64,000 nt of DNA from Chitinophagaceae bacterium. Its GTDB lineage: Bacteria; Bacteroidota; Bacteroidia; Chitinophagales; Chitinophagaceae. The stretch is from assembly GCA_016721725.1 (NCBI GenBank), contig JADKHN010000001.1:434001-498000 (forward strand), written 5' to 3'. Each line of letters opens with the position of its first letter. Within the stretch, counting starts at the first letter, position 1. Shown piece after piece: positions 54,931 through 62,912 of the stretch. A program made the position numbers and the translations under genes. Below the pieces are notes generated by a model. That model did not search any database. It was not told where the DNA came from and saw nothing but the letters and a program-made list of their open reading frames with translations.

Positions 54931-56181
54931 ATGATGAATCCACAATCGATTTCCATCCGGGATTATACCTATCCCCTTCCGGAGGACAGGATCGCCCTGC
55001 GCCCGCTGGAAGAAAGGGATGCGTCCAAACTGCTGGTCTATAACGCGGGAACGATCCGTGAATCGGTTTATGCAGACCTCCCTCAACACCTTCCCGAAAA
55101 CAGCTTGCTGATCTTCAATGACACCAAAGTGATCCGGGCCCGGGTGTTGTTCAAAAAACCCTCGGGGGGCGTCATCGAGATCTTTTGCCTGGAACCTTAT
55201 GAACCGATCAGCGATTACCAGGTGGTGATGAACAAAAAAGGTTCCGTGAAATGGAAATGCATGATCGGCGGGGCGAGTAAATGGAAGGAAGGTTTTTTAG
55301 AGAAGGAAGGGAGAATGGGGAATGAGAAATGGAAAATGGAAAATGGAGAATGGACAATGAGGGCAAGGCTGACCGAGAAACTGGAGGATGCTTATGTGGT
55401 TGAATTTTCCTGGGATCCGGCGGATAAGAGTTTTGCCGAACTGATCGAACTGGCCGGAGATATTCCTCTGCCGCCCTATATCAAAAGGACTACCGACTTC
55501 AAAGACACGGAAAGATACCAGACCATCTATGCCCGCGAGGAAGGTTCGGTGGCGGCCCCAACGGCCGGATTGCATTTCACGGCTTCCTTATTTGAGAAAC
55601 TGAAAGAAAAACATATTGCCTCCGGTTTTGTAACCCTTCATGTGGGCGCAGGCACGTTCAAGCCGGTGAAAGCTGCTACCATGAATGATCATGTGATGCA
55701 TGCCGAATGGATCGATGTAAGTCTGGACATGATCGAAACCCTTTCGCAACAAAGACAGGACCTTATCGCTGTGGGTACCACCTCCCTGAGAACACTGGAG
55801 AGCCTGTACTGGATGGGGGTTAAACTCATCGTTGACCCCACCCTCCAACAGGTTGAATTGTCTCAATGGGAGGTTTATCAAGAACCGCTGCAGTCAACCA
55901 AATTCTCCGTGGATGAGGCACTCAACGCCCTGGCCAACTGGATGAAAGTGAAAAAGTTCGATCGCCTGTTCACCCAAACGCAGATCCTGATCGCGCCGGG
56001 ATACCGGTTCAAGATGGTCAATGCCTTGGTCACCAATTTTCATCAGCCGGGATCCACCCTGCTTCTGCTGGTTGCGGCTGCCATTGGGGATGATTGGAAA
56101 AAAGTATACCAATATGCGCTGGATCACGGATACCGTTTCCTGAGTTATGGGGACGGCTGCCTGCTGCGGATAAAAGGCTAA
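54931..56181 (+). CDS. queA: S-adenosylmethionine:tRNA ribosyltransferase-isomerase
   Basis: QueA transfers the ribosyl part of SAM to preQ1 at position 34 of tRNA in queuosine synthesis. The 416 residues show YPLPEDRIALRPLEERDASKLL, FNDTKVIRARV, AAPTAGLHFT, LHVGAGTFKPV and VGTTSLRTLE. The protein is longer than most relatives because a loop near residues 118-143 (KEGRMGNEKWKMENGEWTM) is encoded by a 7-bp-periodic array. The frame is kept. The start is the first of two adjacent ATGs; either is possible. Its stop contains the next gene's -7 element. Confidence 0.95.
   Translation: MMNPQSISIRDYTYPLPEDRIALRPLEERDASKLLVYNAGTIRESVYADLPQHLPENSLLIFNDTKVIRARVLFKKPSGGVIEIFCLEPYEPISDYQVVMNKKGSVKWKCMIGGASKWKEGFLEKEGRMGNEKWKMENGEWTMRARLTEKLEDAYVVEFSWDPADKSFAELIELAGDIPLPPYIKRTTDFKDTERYQTIYAREEGSVAAPTAGLHFTASLFEKLKEKHIASGFVTLHVGAGTFKPVKAATMNDHVMHAEWIDVSLDMIETLSQQRQDLIAVGTTSLRTLESLYWMGVKLIVDPTLQQVELSQWEVYQEPLQSTKFSVDEALNALANWMKVKKFDRLFTQTQILIAPGYRFKMVNALVTNFHQPGSTLLLLVAAAIGDDWKKVYQYALDHGYRFLSYGDGCLLRIKG
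55313..55361 (+). repeat. In-frame heptanucleotide array inside queA (7 units)
   Basis: GAATGGG, GAATGAG, AAATGGA (x3), GAATGGA and CAATGAG follow one another at 7 bp. They encode a Trp/Met/Asn-rich loop that appears extra relative to typical QueA. Confidence 0.8.
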
Positions 56182-56186
56182 TTTTG
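56179..56186 (+). promoter_or_regulatory. -7 element overlapping the queA stop (TAATTTTG)
   Basis: An exact TAnnTTTG match includes the queA TAA and lies 30 nt before the next ATG. Confidence 0.4.
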
Positions 56187-56216
56187 GCCCATTGTTAAAT
56201 CACATTTTCCAGTTTT

Positions 56217-56990
56217 ATGATGAAAAAGATCATTCGGGCGGTTTACCATACTACGGGAGTCGTCATTGGTAAAAGGCCTACTTATAAAGGCAAAGGGAAT
56301 TTCAATATTGAAGGTCTGCATTACGGGTACTCCTTACCCCAGGCCAATTTTACCCCCTGGGAAGGCGATACGGCATTCCAGCAGATCTACCGTCAGATCA
56401 AAAACCATACCCTGGTAGACATCTACCGATGTTATGAATTGTGGCAGTTGGTACAACAGATGAATAACCTGGACCCGGACTCAGCCATTTTGGAAGTGGG
56501 GGTATGGAGGGGCGGGACCGCGGGCATCATGGCACAACAGCTCAGCAACCTCAAGAGCGGGGCCAGCCTCTACCTGGCCGACACGTTTACCGGGGTGGCC
56601 AAGGCCGGGGAAAACGATGCCTTCTATACCGGTGGTGAACACCAGGATACCAGCCAGGTGATTGTGGAAGACCTGCTGAAAAGCACCAGTAACTATGCCG
56701 GGGTCAAAATACTCAAAGGGATCTTCCCGGAAGATACTGCTCACCTCGTATCTGCTGAGGAACGTTTCGGCATCTGCCATATAGATGTGGATGTATATAC
56801 TTCAGCGAAGGATATCCTGGAATGGGTCTGGGGGAAGATGATCATCGGAGGAGTAGTTGTCTTTGACGATTACGGTTTCCATACCTGTACAGGGGTGACC
56901 AAATTAGTAGAAGAATACCGCAAGCATGCAGACCGGGTGATCATCCATAACCTGAACGGACATGCGTTGATGATCAAGTTGAAGAACTGA
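56217..56990 (+). CDS. TylF/MycF-type macrocin O-methyltransferase family protein
   Basis: The 257-residue class I SAM-dependent methyltransferase has the SAM motif ILEVGVWRGGTAGIMA (about residues 89-104), the acidic DTFTGV loop, the Mg-binding-type acid pair in ICHIDVDVYTSAKDILEW, and VVFDDYGFHTCTGVTKLVEEY. Relatives methylate sugars of macrolides or cell-surface glycans. No other glycan genes are adjacent, so the substrate is open. A cluster of direct and inverted repeats follows. Confidence 0.85.
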   Translation: MMKKIIRAVYHTTGVVIGKRPTYKGKGNFNIEGLHYGYSLPQANFTPWEGDTAFQQIYRQIKNHTLVDIYRCYELWQLVQQMNNLDPDSAILEVGVWRGGTAGIMAQQLSNLKSGASLYLADTFTGVAKAGENDAFYTGGEHQDTSQVIVEDLLKSTSNYAGVKILKGIFPEDTAHLVSAEERFGICHIDVDVYTSAKDILEWVWGKMIIGGVVVFDDYGFHTCTGVTKLVEEYRKHADRVIIHNLNGHALMIKLKN

Positions 56991-57129
56991 CCCTTCGACA
57001 AGCTCAGGGTGACATTCCCTTCGACAAGCTCAGGGTGACATTCCCTTCGACAAGCTACGCTCCCCGCAATGCAGCGGGACAGGCAGGGTGATAAATTACG
57101 GTTGTCAGGCTGAGCTTGTCGAAGCCCTT
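56991..57129. repeat. Cluster of CTTCGACAAGCTCAGGGTGACA-type repeats (two direct, one interrupted, one inverted)
   Basis: Two exact 26-bp direct copies (56991-57016, 57017-57042) contain CGACAAGCTCAGGGTGACAT. A third copy from 57043 is interrupted after CAAGCT by about 28 bp with its own short palindrome (CCCCGCAATGCAGCGGG) before CAGGGTGA. An inverted copy (GTCAGGCTGAGCTTGTCGAA) ends at 57129. The direct and inverted copies can form a long hairpin between the convergent genes. This repeat type is common in many environmental bacterial genomes. Confidence 0.9.
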
Positions 57130-57140
57130 AAATTCTTAAT

Positions 57141-57731
57141 TTATTGGTGGATCGTGACCGGTGTGCCCACGGGGATATAGCTGTAGAGATCTTTCATCTC
57201 GGTGTATTTGGCAGAGATGCAACCATCGGTCCAGTTGTAAAAATTATCTACCGTCCATTCTTCTTCGGGACGTGTAGCATGGATGGCAATGCCGCCGCCC
57301 GGCCTGGCGTTTTTGGGGAGCAATCCCTTTGCCTTTCTTTCATTGAAGCGTTGCAAGGTCTCTTCATTAGGATAATCCAGCAACAATTCGGGACCCCATT
57401 TGGGATGGATCTTTTTGAGGATCACCCGGAACTTCCCGTCGGGCGTACGCTTATCCCCTTCCTTCATCTTATCAGAAAGGTCTTTACTGCCGAATACGAT
57501 GGGATAGGTGGCATACCATCCTTCATCATCAAACACTTTCAATTCATAATCGCTTTTATCGATGATGATATAATAGGGATTGTCAATGGAGTCTTTGGCA
57601 ACAGCCTTTTTCTTTACGGCAACCGCTTGTGCCTGAACGGTCTTTTTCTTTTTCTTCTTTCCGGGCACAAAAGACAGCAGGGCTATACTGGACAGCAAAA
57701 TGAGAATATGACTAAGCCTGGGTTTGTACAT
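57141..57731 (-). CDS. L,D-transpeptidase (YkuD) family protein with variant active-site motif
   Basis: The 196-residue exported or membrane-tethered protein has an N-terminal hydrophobic segment (residues 8-24) followed by a Lys-rich stretch. The YkuD domain shows TPDGKFRVILKKIHP (96-110) and the catalytic His in AIHATRPEEEW (H151). Cys171 lies in NWTDGCISAKYTEM; the usual motif is S-x-G-C-x-R, so the final Arg is not conserved. In known members the enzyme forms 3-3 peptide cross-links or attaches proteins to peptidoglycan. Monocistronic, convergent with the methyltransferase. Confidence 0.85.
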   Translation of the reverse strand: MYKPRLSHILILLSSIALLSFVPGKKKKKKTVQAQAVAVKKKAVAKDSIDNPYYIIIDKSDYELKVFDDEGWYATYPIVFGSKDLSDKMKEGDKRTPDGKFRVILKKIHPKWGPELLLDYPNEETLQRFNERKAKGLLPKNARPGGGIAIHATRPEEEWTVDNFYNWTDGCISAKYTEMKDLYSYIPVGTPVTIHQ

Positions 57732-57828
57732 GCCGTAAAAATATTTGTATTTTAATTACAAACGATATGCCATACAAATATATTTCAGAGCCCGGAAAAA
57801 CATTAACAAATTTTACGGAAGTCCGGGT

Positions 57829-57858
57829 AAAAAAATGCCTCCGCAAAATGGCGAAGGC
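57829..57858 (-). terminator. Terminator of the sigma/anti-sigma/barrel operon
   Basis: On the minus strand GCCTTCGC/GCGGAGGC (one G-T pair) with a 6-nt loop is followed by ATTTTTTT. Confidence 0.85.
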
Positions 57859-57933
57859 TTTATTATGTTGAACCCGCCCCCTTTCCCACCTTGGAAAAAC
57901 CGCAGTGGGTAAAGGTTCGGGTGAGAGAGCGTG

Positions 57934-58806
57934 TTAATTGCTGAAGCGCAGTCCGATGGTGTACGGACGCATATCAAGAGAATGTTTATACATGGATTTA
58001 GGGCTATAGGATCCGTACAGCCTTAAAGAGCCGAAACCGATCTCTCCCTGGTAGGCGAATTTGAAGCGTTCCAGGTCATAGTCGCCCTTGTTCGTCCATT
58101 TGCCGCGGAGATCGCTTTTTTGCTTGTTTCGCTGGCTGTAGAGATACCCCAGGCTAATGCCCATACTCAAATGAAAGCTCTTCCGGGATTGACTGGGGTT
58201 GCTTTCGAAATTCAGCATGAGGGGAAGGGTCAGGTAATCGGCGGCCAGTTTGTTCTTCGAAAAGCTGATCGAATCCCGGAAAATAAAGGGCTTATCGGTG
58301 ATCGCCGGCAGATTGCTGTATGGCTGCACCCCTCCTTCGCGATAGCTGATGGAAGATTTATAGCGGTAATTATTCAGTTCAAGACCCAGTCCCCATTTGA
58401 AGTTGACATAGTTCTTATACATACTGATCCGTTGCATGAAAAACCAGATGTTCACATTGACACTTTTACCTGAACGGAGCTTGAAGTCGCTTTTTCCCAG
58501 CGCCGGGTATCCGGGTCTGTTCTGCAGGTAGCTGCCTGCCGTGGTATATTCGGTCCTATCGGAATAGTTGGAGAACCCCAGGTCCACCACACCCCAGTTG
58601 GTGCTCACTTTCTTTGGTTTCTTGACTGGCCCCCAGGCCCCGCCCACATTCACATGGACCCCTTTTTTATTTTCTCCGCTTTTAACGATCACCATACCGC
58701 CGATGCGGATACTATCGGTCTTGGGATCGGGTTTTGTTGTTCCTTCCTGCGCTTTCACGGTTGTGCAAAGGATTCCTGTTGCCAGCATTGCTGTTAGCCA
58801 TTTCAT
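57934..58806 (-). CDS. Outer-membrane beta-barrel protein (PorT-like fold)
   Basis: The 290-residue protein has a signal peptide (MKWLTAMLATGILCTTVKAQ). It has many amphipathic strands with aromatic girdles (VNVNIWFFMQRISMY, FKWGLGLELNNYRY, FHLSMGISLGYLY) and ends in a strand with terminal Phe-Ser-Asn (IGLRFSN), as usual for small Bacteroidota barrels. It is the third gene of an operon with an ECF sigma factor and an anti-sigma factor, so its level is probably controlled by that pair (inference). Confidence 0.82.
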   Translation of the reverse strand: MKWLTAMLATGILCTTVKAQEGTTKPDPKTDSIRIGGMVIVKSGENKKGVHVNVGGAWGPVKKPKKVSTNWGVVDLGFSNYSDRTEYTTAGSYLQNRPGYPALGKSDFKLRSGKSVNVNIWFFMQRISMYKNYVNFKWGLGLELNNYRYKSSISYREGGVQPYSNLPAITDKPFIFRDSISFSKNKLAADYLTLPLMLNFESNPSQSRKSFHLSMGISLGYLYSQRNKQKSDLRGKWTNKGDYDLERFKFAYQGEIGFGSLRLYGSYSPKSMYKHSLDMRPYTIGLRFSN

Positions 58807-58825
58807 GTGTGTCTGTTTTAAATGA

Positions 58826-60025
58826 TTATTTTATTGCGATCTCAAAACCGGCCACCTTCACTTCGTCGCCTGTTTTGATGTTGGCGTTGCGCTCCAGCGC
58901 TCTTTTTACTTTTCGTAAAAGTCCGCCGATCTTACCCCGTTTCGTCCTTTCCTCATCGAGGTCGACATAACGATTATTGTTATTCTCTGAAGCAGTTGGA
59001 TTATATACCGCCTGTAATGCCGTCGTGGTCTTTGTTTCCGCTTTTCCGATATTCAGATCGGCGATGACCGGATTGTCGGCCTTTGCATTCACCTTGTTTT
59101 GAGCCACAGCATTGCTGCTTATTCCGGAATTGGTCAGGTTGCTGTTCTCATTCTTAGGTGTTACGATCGTAGCGGTTCTTTCGTTACGCTCCCGGTTGTT
59201 AATATTTTCCAAATAGGATTTGGGCAGGTTGTTGCTGGGTTTCACCGCGTCTTTTTTGACCGGGCGGTTATCAGCCAGGCCATTATCGGGCCTGGTATTG
59301 GCAGGCAGGGTTGACTTATCACCAGAGCGGTTATTCCTCGCCGTTACCGGGCGGTCCTTTACCCCCGGGTCCTGTACCGGGATGTTGCTGACCAGGGGAT
59401 CGTTCGTTGTTGAAGGGTTTGGAACCTGTTCCGGGGTCTTGTCATCAGTCGCAGGCAACTGGACCGGTTTCTTTCCGTTTTGCCCGGGTTGATCGTTCTT
59501 AGCCTGTGATCCGGCGCCCGGGGCAACTACCAGATAATTCCGGTAGGCGGTCACTCCGGCCCATAATCCAAAGCCCAGCAGGACTGCCGCGGCGGCAACC
59601 CTCCACCACCGGATGGTGACCACTTTCGCTCCTTCCGTGCGGTACAGGGATTTCTTGTCGGTAAACACGATCGTTTCGGGTTCCAGTTTGGTCAGGCTCA
59701 ACAGGTCGAGTTCCCTCCGGGCCGACAGATCCGTACTGACGAGCGATTGCAATTCAGCGAGTCCGGCCGGATCCAGTTCATGATCGATATAAGACAGGAT
59801 CTTATCCTGTAAGGGGGTGATGTCTTCTGATTTCAATAAATCCGCCTTAGCAGAATAGGCGATGGGGTCCGGCATGATCACCGTTTCCTGTAATAAAGAA
59901 AGTTCCGTTTTGAGATCGGGATTCTCCTCCACAAATAATTCAACGGCCTTCCTTTCCGGTGCAGACAGTTCATTGTCTACATAGAGCAGGAAAAACGTTT
60001 CGTAATTATGTCGGTTCATGTTCAT
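58826..60025 (-). CDS. Membrane-bound anti-sigma factor-like protein with duplicated N-terminal module
   Basis: The 399-residue protein has two copies of a short cytoplasmic helical module (residues about 8-40, YETFFLLYVDNELSAPERKAV; and about 73-105, LQDKILSYIDHELDPAGLAEL) that resembles zinc-free anti-sigma domains. One transmembrane helix follows (about 140-160). The periplasmic part is Asn/Pro/Lys-rich and probably disordered (160-310), and a C-terminal segment has GKIGGLLRKVKRALER. It lies 64 nt after the ECF sigma gene; the pair very likely forms a sigma/anti-sigma switch. Confidence 0.82.
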   Translation of the reverse strand: MNMNRHNYETFFLLYVDNELSAPERKAVELFVEENPDLKTELSLLQETVIMPDPIAYSAKADLLKSEDITPLQDKILSYIDHELDPAGLAELQSLVSTDLSARRELDLLSLTKLEPETIVFTDKKSLYRTEGAKVVTIRWWRVAAAAVLLGFGLWAGVTAYRNYLVVAPGAGSQAKNDQPGQNGKKPVQLPATDDKTPEQVPNPSTTNDPLVSNIPVQDPGVKDRPVTARNNRSGDKSTLPANTRPDNGLADNRPVKKDAVKPSNNLPKSYLENINNRERNERTATIVTPKNENSNLTNSGISSNAVAQNKVNAKADNPVIADLNIGKAETKTTTALQAVYNPTASENNNNRYVDLDEERTKRGKIGGLLRKVKRALERNANIKTGDEVKVAGFEIAIK

Positions 60026-60032
60026 GACAAAC

Positions 60033-60067
60033 GGTTCATGGTTGATGGCTCATGGCTTAGGGTTCAT
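60033..60067. repeat. Heptanucleotide array between the sigma and anti-sigma genes (5 units)
   Basis: GGTTCAT, GGTTGAT, GGCTCAT, GGCTTAG, GGTTCAT run in exact 7-bp phase in the 64-bp gap. They fill most of the untranslated space before the anti-sigma start. Confidence 0.75.
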
Positions 60068-60089
60068 TTCGATTCAATAGGCCCCCAAG

Positions 60090-60575
60090 CTATAACACAT
60101 TTTCAACTTTCACGATATACTCCCTCAGGATCAGCCTGGCCCGGTGCAGGTAAACTTTCACCTGGCTTTCATTCAACCCGGTGATCTGTCCGATCTCCTC
60201 ATAACTATAGCCCTCATAATCCTTCAGCATCACCAGGCTGCGCTGTTTTTCGTTCAGCCTTCCCAGGGCCTCATTCAGGATACGCCGGGTGTCTCTTTTT
60301 TGGCCTGCCGAGCCGCGGGCCTCTTCTTTGAAATCCTCCTGCAAACTGATCCTTCGGTTCTTCCTGATGTGGTCGATCATCTGGTTATACGCTATCGTGA
60401 AGAGGTAGCTTTTGCTCCGGTCGTTTTCCACCTGGCCCCTGTTCACCCATAATTTCTCAAAAGCGCTCTGTACCACGTCACGGGAATCCTCTTCATGCCT
60501 CAGGTTCTTGAGGATGAAGCGGTACACATTATCTGCGTACAGGTTAACGCATTCATTATATTCTCTCTCAGTCAT
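60090..60575 (-). CDS. ECF RNA polymerase sigma factor
   Basis: The 161-residue sigma-70 family protein shows region 2 (YADNVYRFILKNLRHEEDSRDVVQSAFEKLW, YLFTIAYNQMIDHIR) and region 4 (LNEKQRSLVMLKDYEGYSYEEIG.ITGLNESQVKVYLHRAR). There is no region 3, as in extracytoplasmic-function sigma factors. It directs RNA polymerase to its own regulon, likely including this operon, and is probably held by the downstream anti-sigma protein at the membrane. Confidence 0.94.
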   Translation of the reverse strand: MTEREYNECVNLYADNVYRFILKNLRHEEDSRDVVQSAFEKLWVNRGQVENDRSKSYLFTIAYNQMIDHIRKNRRISLQEDFKEEARGSAGQKRDTRRILNEALGRLNEKQRSLVMLKDYEGYSYEEIGQITGLNESQVKVYLHRARLILREYIVKVENVL

Positions 60576-60710
60576 ATACAGGTGGTGCAGTTAAACTGGC
60601 TTCGGCTGGTCGGTTTTACTATGATACGAAGTTGGATGCAAAATTGTTACAGTTTTGGCTAAAAAAGTTAAAAAAGCCCGCTTTTCATGGTTTTTAGGCG
60701 CATTGATACC

Positions 60711-60718
60711 TATTTTTG
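60711..60718 (+). promoter_or_regulatory. -7 element of kbl (TATTTTTG)
   Basis: An exact TAnnTTTG match lies 49 nt before the ATG, predicting a leader of about 40 nt. Confidence 0.5.
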
Positions 60719-60767
60719 CCCCTGTACCCGGATTGATCCCAGTACCCATTTCAATAAAATCAGCATT

Positions 60768-61955
60768 ATGAATCAAGCATTTGTAGACCGTATCGCACAG
60801 GAAGTCAAAGAAATTGAAGCCGCCGGCCTATTAAAGAAAGAGCGCATCATCACCAGTGAACAGGGCGCCGAGATCATCGTGAACGGCAAGACCGTCCTCA
60901 ATTTTTGCGCCAATAACTACCTCGGACTATCCTCTCACCCTAAAGTGATCGCTGCGGCGAAAAAGTACATCGATATCCGGGGATATGGTATGAGCAGCGT
61001 ACGGTTCATCTGCGGAACCCAGGACATCCATAAGGAACTGGAAAGAAAGCTTTCAGAATTCCTGGGAATGGAAGATACCATTCTGTATGCTGCCGCTTTC
61101 GATGCCAATGGCGGGGTCTTTGAACCCCTGTTCGGGGAGGAGGACGCGATCATCAGCGACGCGCTCAACCATGCTTCGATCATTGACGGGGTAAGGCTTT
61201 GCAAGGCCCAGCGTTACCGGTATGAACACAATAATATGGACGACCTGGAAGCCAAACTGAAAGAATCGGCCCACCTGCGCAGCCGCATCATCGTCACAGA
61301 CGGCAGTTTCAGCATGGACGGCACCATCGCCCAACTGGATAAGATCTGCGACCTGGCCGACCAATACGACGCCCTTGTGATGATTGATGAATGCCATAGC
61401 AGCGGCTTCCTGGGTAAGACCGGCCGTGGGACCCACGAATACCGGGGGGTCATGGGCCGGGTGGACATCATCACCGGCACCCTGGGCAAGGCCCTGGGAG
61501 GGGCCAGCGGCGGATTTACCTCAGCCCGGAAGGAAGTGATCGAAATGCTGCGCCAGCGCAGCCGTCCCTACCTGTTCAGCAATACCCTCGCACCCAGCAT
61601 TGTAGGTGCTTCGATCGCCGTCCTGGATATGCTCAGTGAGACCACCGAACTCAGGGACAAACTGGAAGCCAATACCCGGTATTTCCGCAATAAAATGACG
61701 GCGGCAGGTTTCGATATCAAACCGGGCGAACACCCGATCGTTCCCATCATGCTATACGATGCAGTGGTGGCTCAGGAATTCGCCGCCAAATTGCTCGAGG
61801 AAGGCATCTATGTGATCGGTTTCTTCTTCCCGGTCGTTGCCAAGGGACAGGCCCGTATACGTGTACAACTTAGTGCTGCACATGAGCAACGGCACCTGGA
61901 TAAGGCCATTGAGGCTTTCACGAAAGTGGGTAAGGAACTGGGCGTGTTAAAGTAG
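60768..61955 (+). CDS. kbl: Glycine C-acetyltransferase (2-amino-3-ketobutyrate CoA ligase)
   Basis: This PLP-dependent alpha-oxoamine synthase cleaves 2-amino-3-oxobutyrate with CoA to glycine and acetyl-CoA in threonine breakdown. The start is ATG 60768 (MNQAFVDRIAQEVKEIEAAGLLKKER), giving 395 residues. Key motifs are NFCANNYLGLSSHP, DALNHASIIDGVRL, DECHSSGFLGKTGRGT and the PLP lysine K241 in GTLGKALGGASGG. The threonine dehydrogenase gene (tdh) is not adjacent. The family also includes serine palmitoyltransferase and BioF, but the N-terminus and motifs favour Kbl. Confidence 0.93.
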   Translation: MNQAFVDRIAQEVKEIEAAGLLKKERIITSEQGAEIIVNGKTVLNFCANNYLGLSSHPKVIAAAKKYIDIRGYGMSSVRFICGTQDIHKELERKLSEFLGMEDTILYAAAFDANGGVFEPLFGEEDAIISDALNHASIIDGVRLCKAQRYRYEHNNMDDLEAKLKESAHLRSRIIVTDGSFSMDGTIAQLDKICDLADQYDALVMIDECHSSGFLGKTGRGTHEYRGVMGRVDIITGTLGKALGGASGGFTSARKEVIEMLRQRSRPYLFSNTLAPSIVGASIAVLDMLSETTELRDKLEANTRYFRNKMTAAGFDIKPGEHPIVPIMLYDAVVAQEFAAKLLEEGIYVIGFFFPVVAKGQARIRVQLSAAHEQRHLDKAIEAFTKVGKELGVLK

Positions 61956-61978
61956 TATCCCGATTATATATAAATAAA

Positions 61979-62015
61979 TGGAGCGTGGAGTATTGAATAT
62001 TCCACGCTTCATTTT
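61979..62015 (+). terminator. Terminator-like hairpin after kbl
   Basis: GAGCGTGGAGTAT pairs with ATATTCCACGCTTC, followed by ATTTT. Confidence 0.65.
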
Positions 62016-62100
62016 CAAGTCTCCTGATTTACGCGGCCCGATTCATGCCGCAAGACTGGTCTGAATAAACAGCCTGTCTTATCTTTTTTGTTCAATTTCC

Positions 62101-62790
62101 TTACCGTATCTCTTTTAATTCGATCGTCCAGCCCAGGTCCATCTTCAGGATCAGCGGGTTGCTGGAAATGCCATTCACCCAAAGGGTCTTGTTGCCCTTC
62201 CCGGATTCTGCATTGCTGATCATAAAACCCTCGATCTTCATGTCCTTGCCTTTCACTTTCACCACAGGCAATACCTCGTCCTGCTCCGGGCGGTAAAAGG
62301 TTTCCGGACTCCCATTGTCGAAGGTCATGACCGTTTTCTTGTCCGGCATATCCGAGAAGTTCTTGCCGGACAACCATACTGTACAGGCATCGGTCAGTTT
62401 GAGTTCTCCTCCACCGAAGTAATTCTTATAAAGGGTGGATTCGCTCCTTGCCTGTCCGGAAATGACCACATGTCCTTTGAGGTTGACCGGATCGGTCATC
62501 TCATAATTGAAATCAATCCCGTTCTCATAGCTTTCGTCGTTGATGGTCACGATAAAATCATATTCCTTGCCATTGGCATTGACATGGTAAACGAGTTTAT
62601 CGCCGCGTTTCAGATCATATAAAGAACTGCCGCCATCCTCATTCCGGATCATGAGGGGCATAACGATCGGACTTTTCTTTTTGACGACCGTCTTGGTGGT
62701 TGCCGATTTCGGTTTGGCGCTGCCGGTCTGGGCGTTGGAACTGAATGCCAGTCCGCATAAAGCCACCATTAAGGATAAGATTGTTTTCAT
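62101..62790 (-). CDS. Exported protein of unknown function
   Basis: The 229-residue protein has a signal peptide (MKTILSLMVALCGLAFSSNAQ), a Lys/Thr-rich linker and a beta-rich mature domain. Landmarks are LYDLKRGDKLVYHVNANG, FDFNYEMTDP-like segments, and TVWLSGKNFSDMPDKKTVM. The pattern of a small beta-sandwich or LolA/DUF3108-like fold is possible, but I cannot name a family. Convergent with kbl and divergent from the next gene. Confidence 0.65.
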   Translation of the reverse strand: MKTILSLMVALCGLAFSSNAQTGSAKPKSATTKTVVKKKSPIVMPLMIRNEDGGSSLYDLKRGDKLVYHVNANGKEYDFIVTINDESYENGIDFNYEMTDPVNLKGHVVISGQARSESTLYKNYFGGGELKLTDACTVWLSGKNFSDMPDKKTVMTFDNGSPETFYRPEQDEVLPVVKVKGKDMKIEGFMISNAESGKGNKTLWVNGISSNPLILKMDLGWTIELKEIR

Positions 62791-62888
62791 TGATTTAATT
62801 TTATGGAACGCAAATTAAGACACCTTCCTGCTCAGGCCATACCCTCAGGACGGTATTTATTTGATGCCCGGAAAAATCATACATCGGA

Positions 62889-62896
62889 TATATTTG
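62889..62896 (+). promoter_or_regulatory. -7 element of the small exported protein gene (TATATTTG)
   Basis: An exact TAnnTTTG match lies 16 nt before the ATG, with a TTTG at 62860-62863 upstream (spacing 25, long). Confidence 0.5.
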
Positions 62897-62912
62897 CAAT
62901 AAAACTCCGAAC

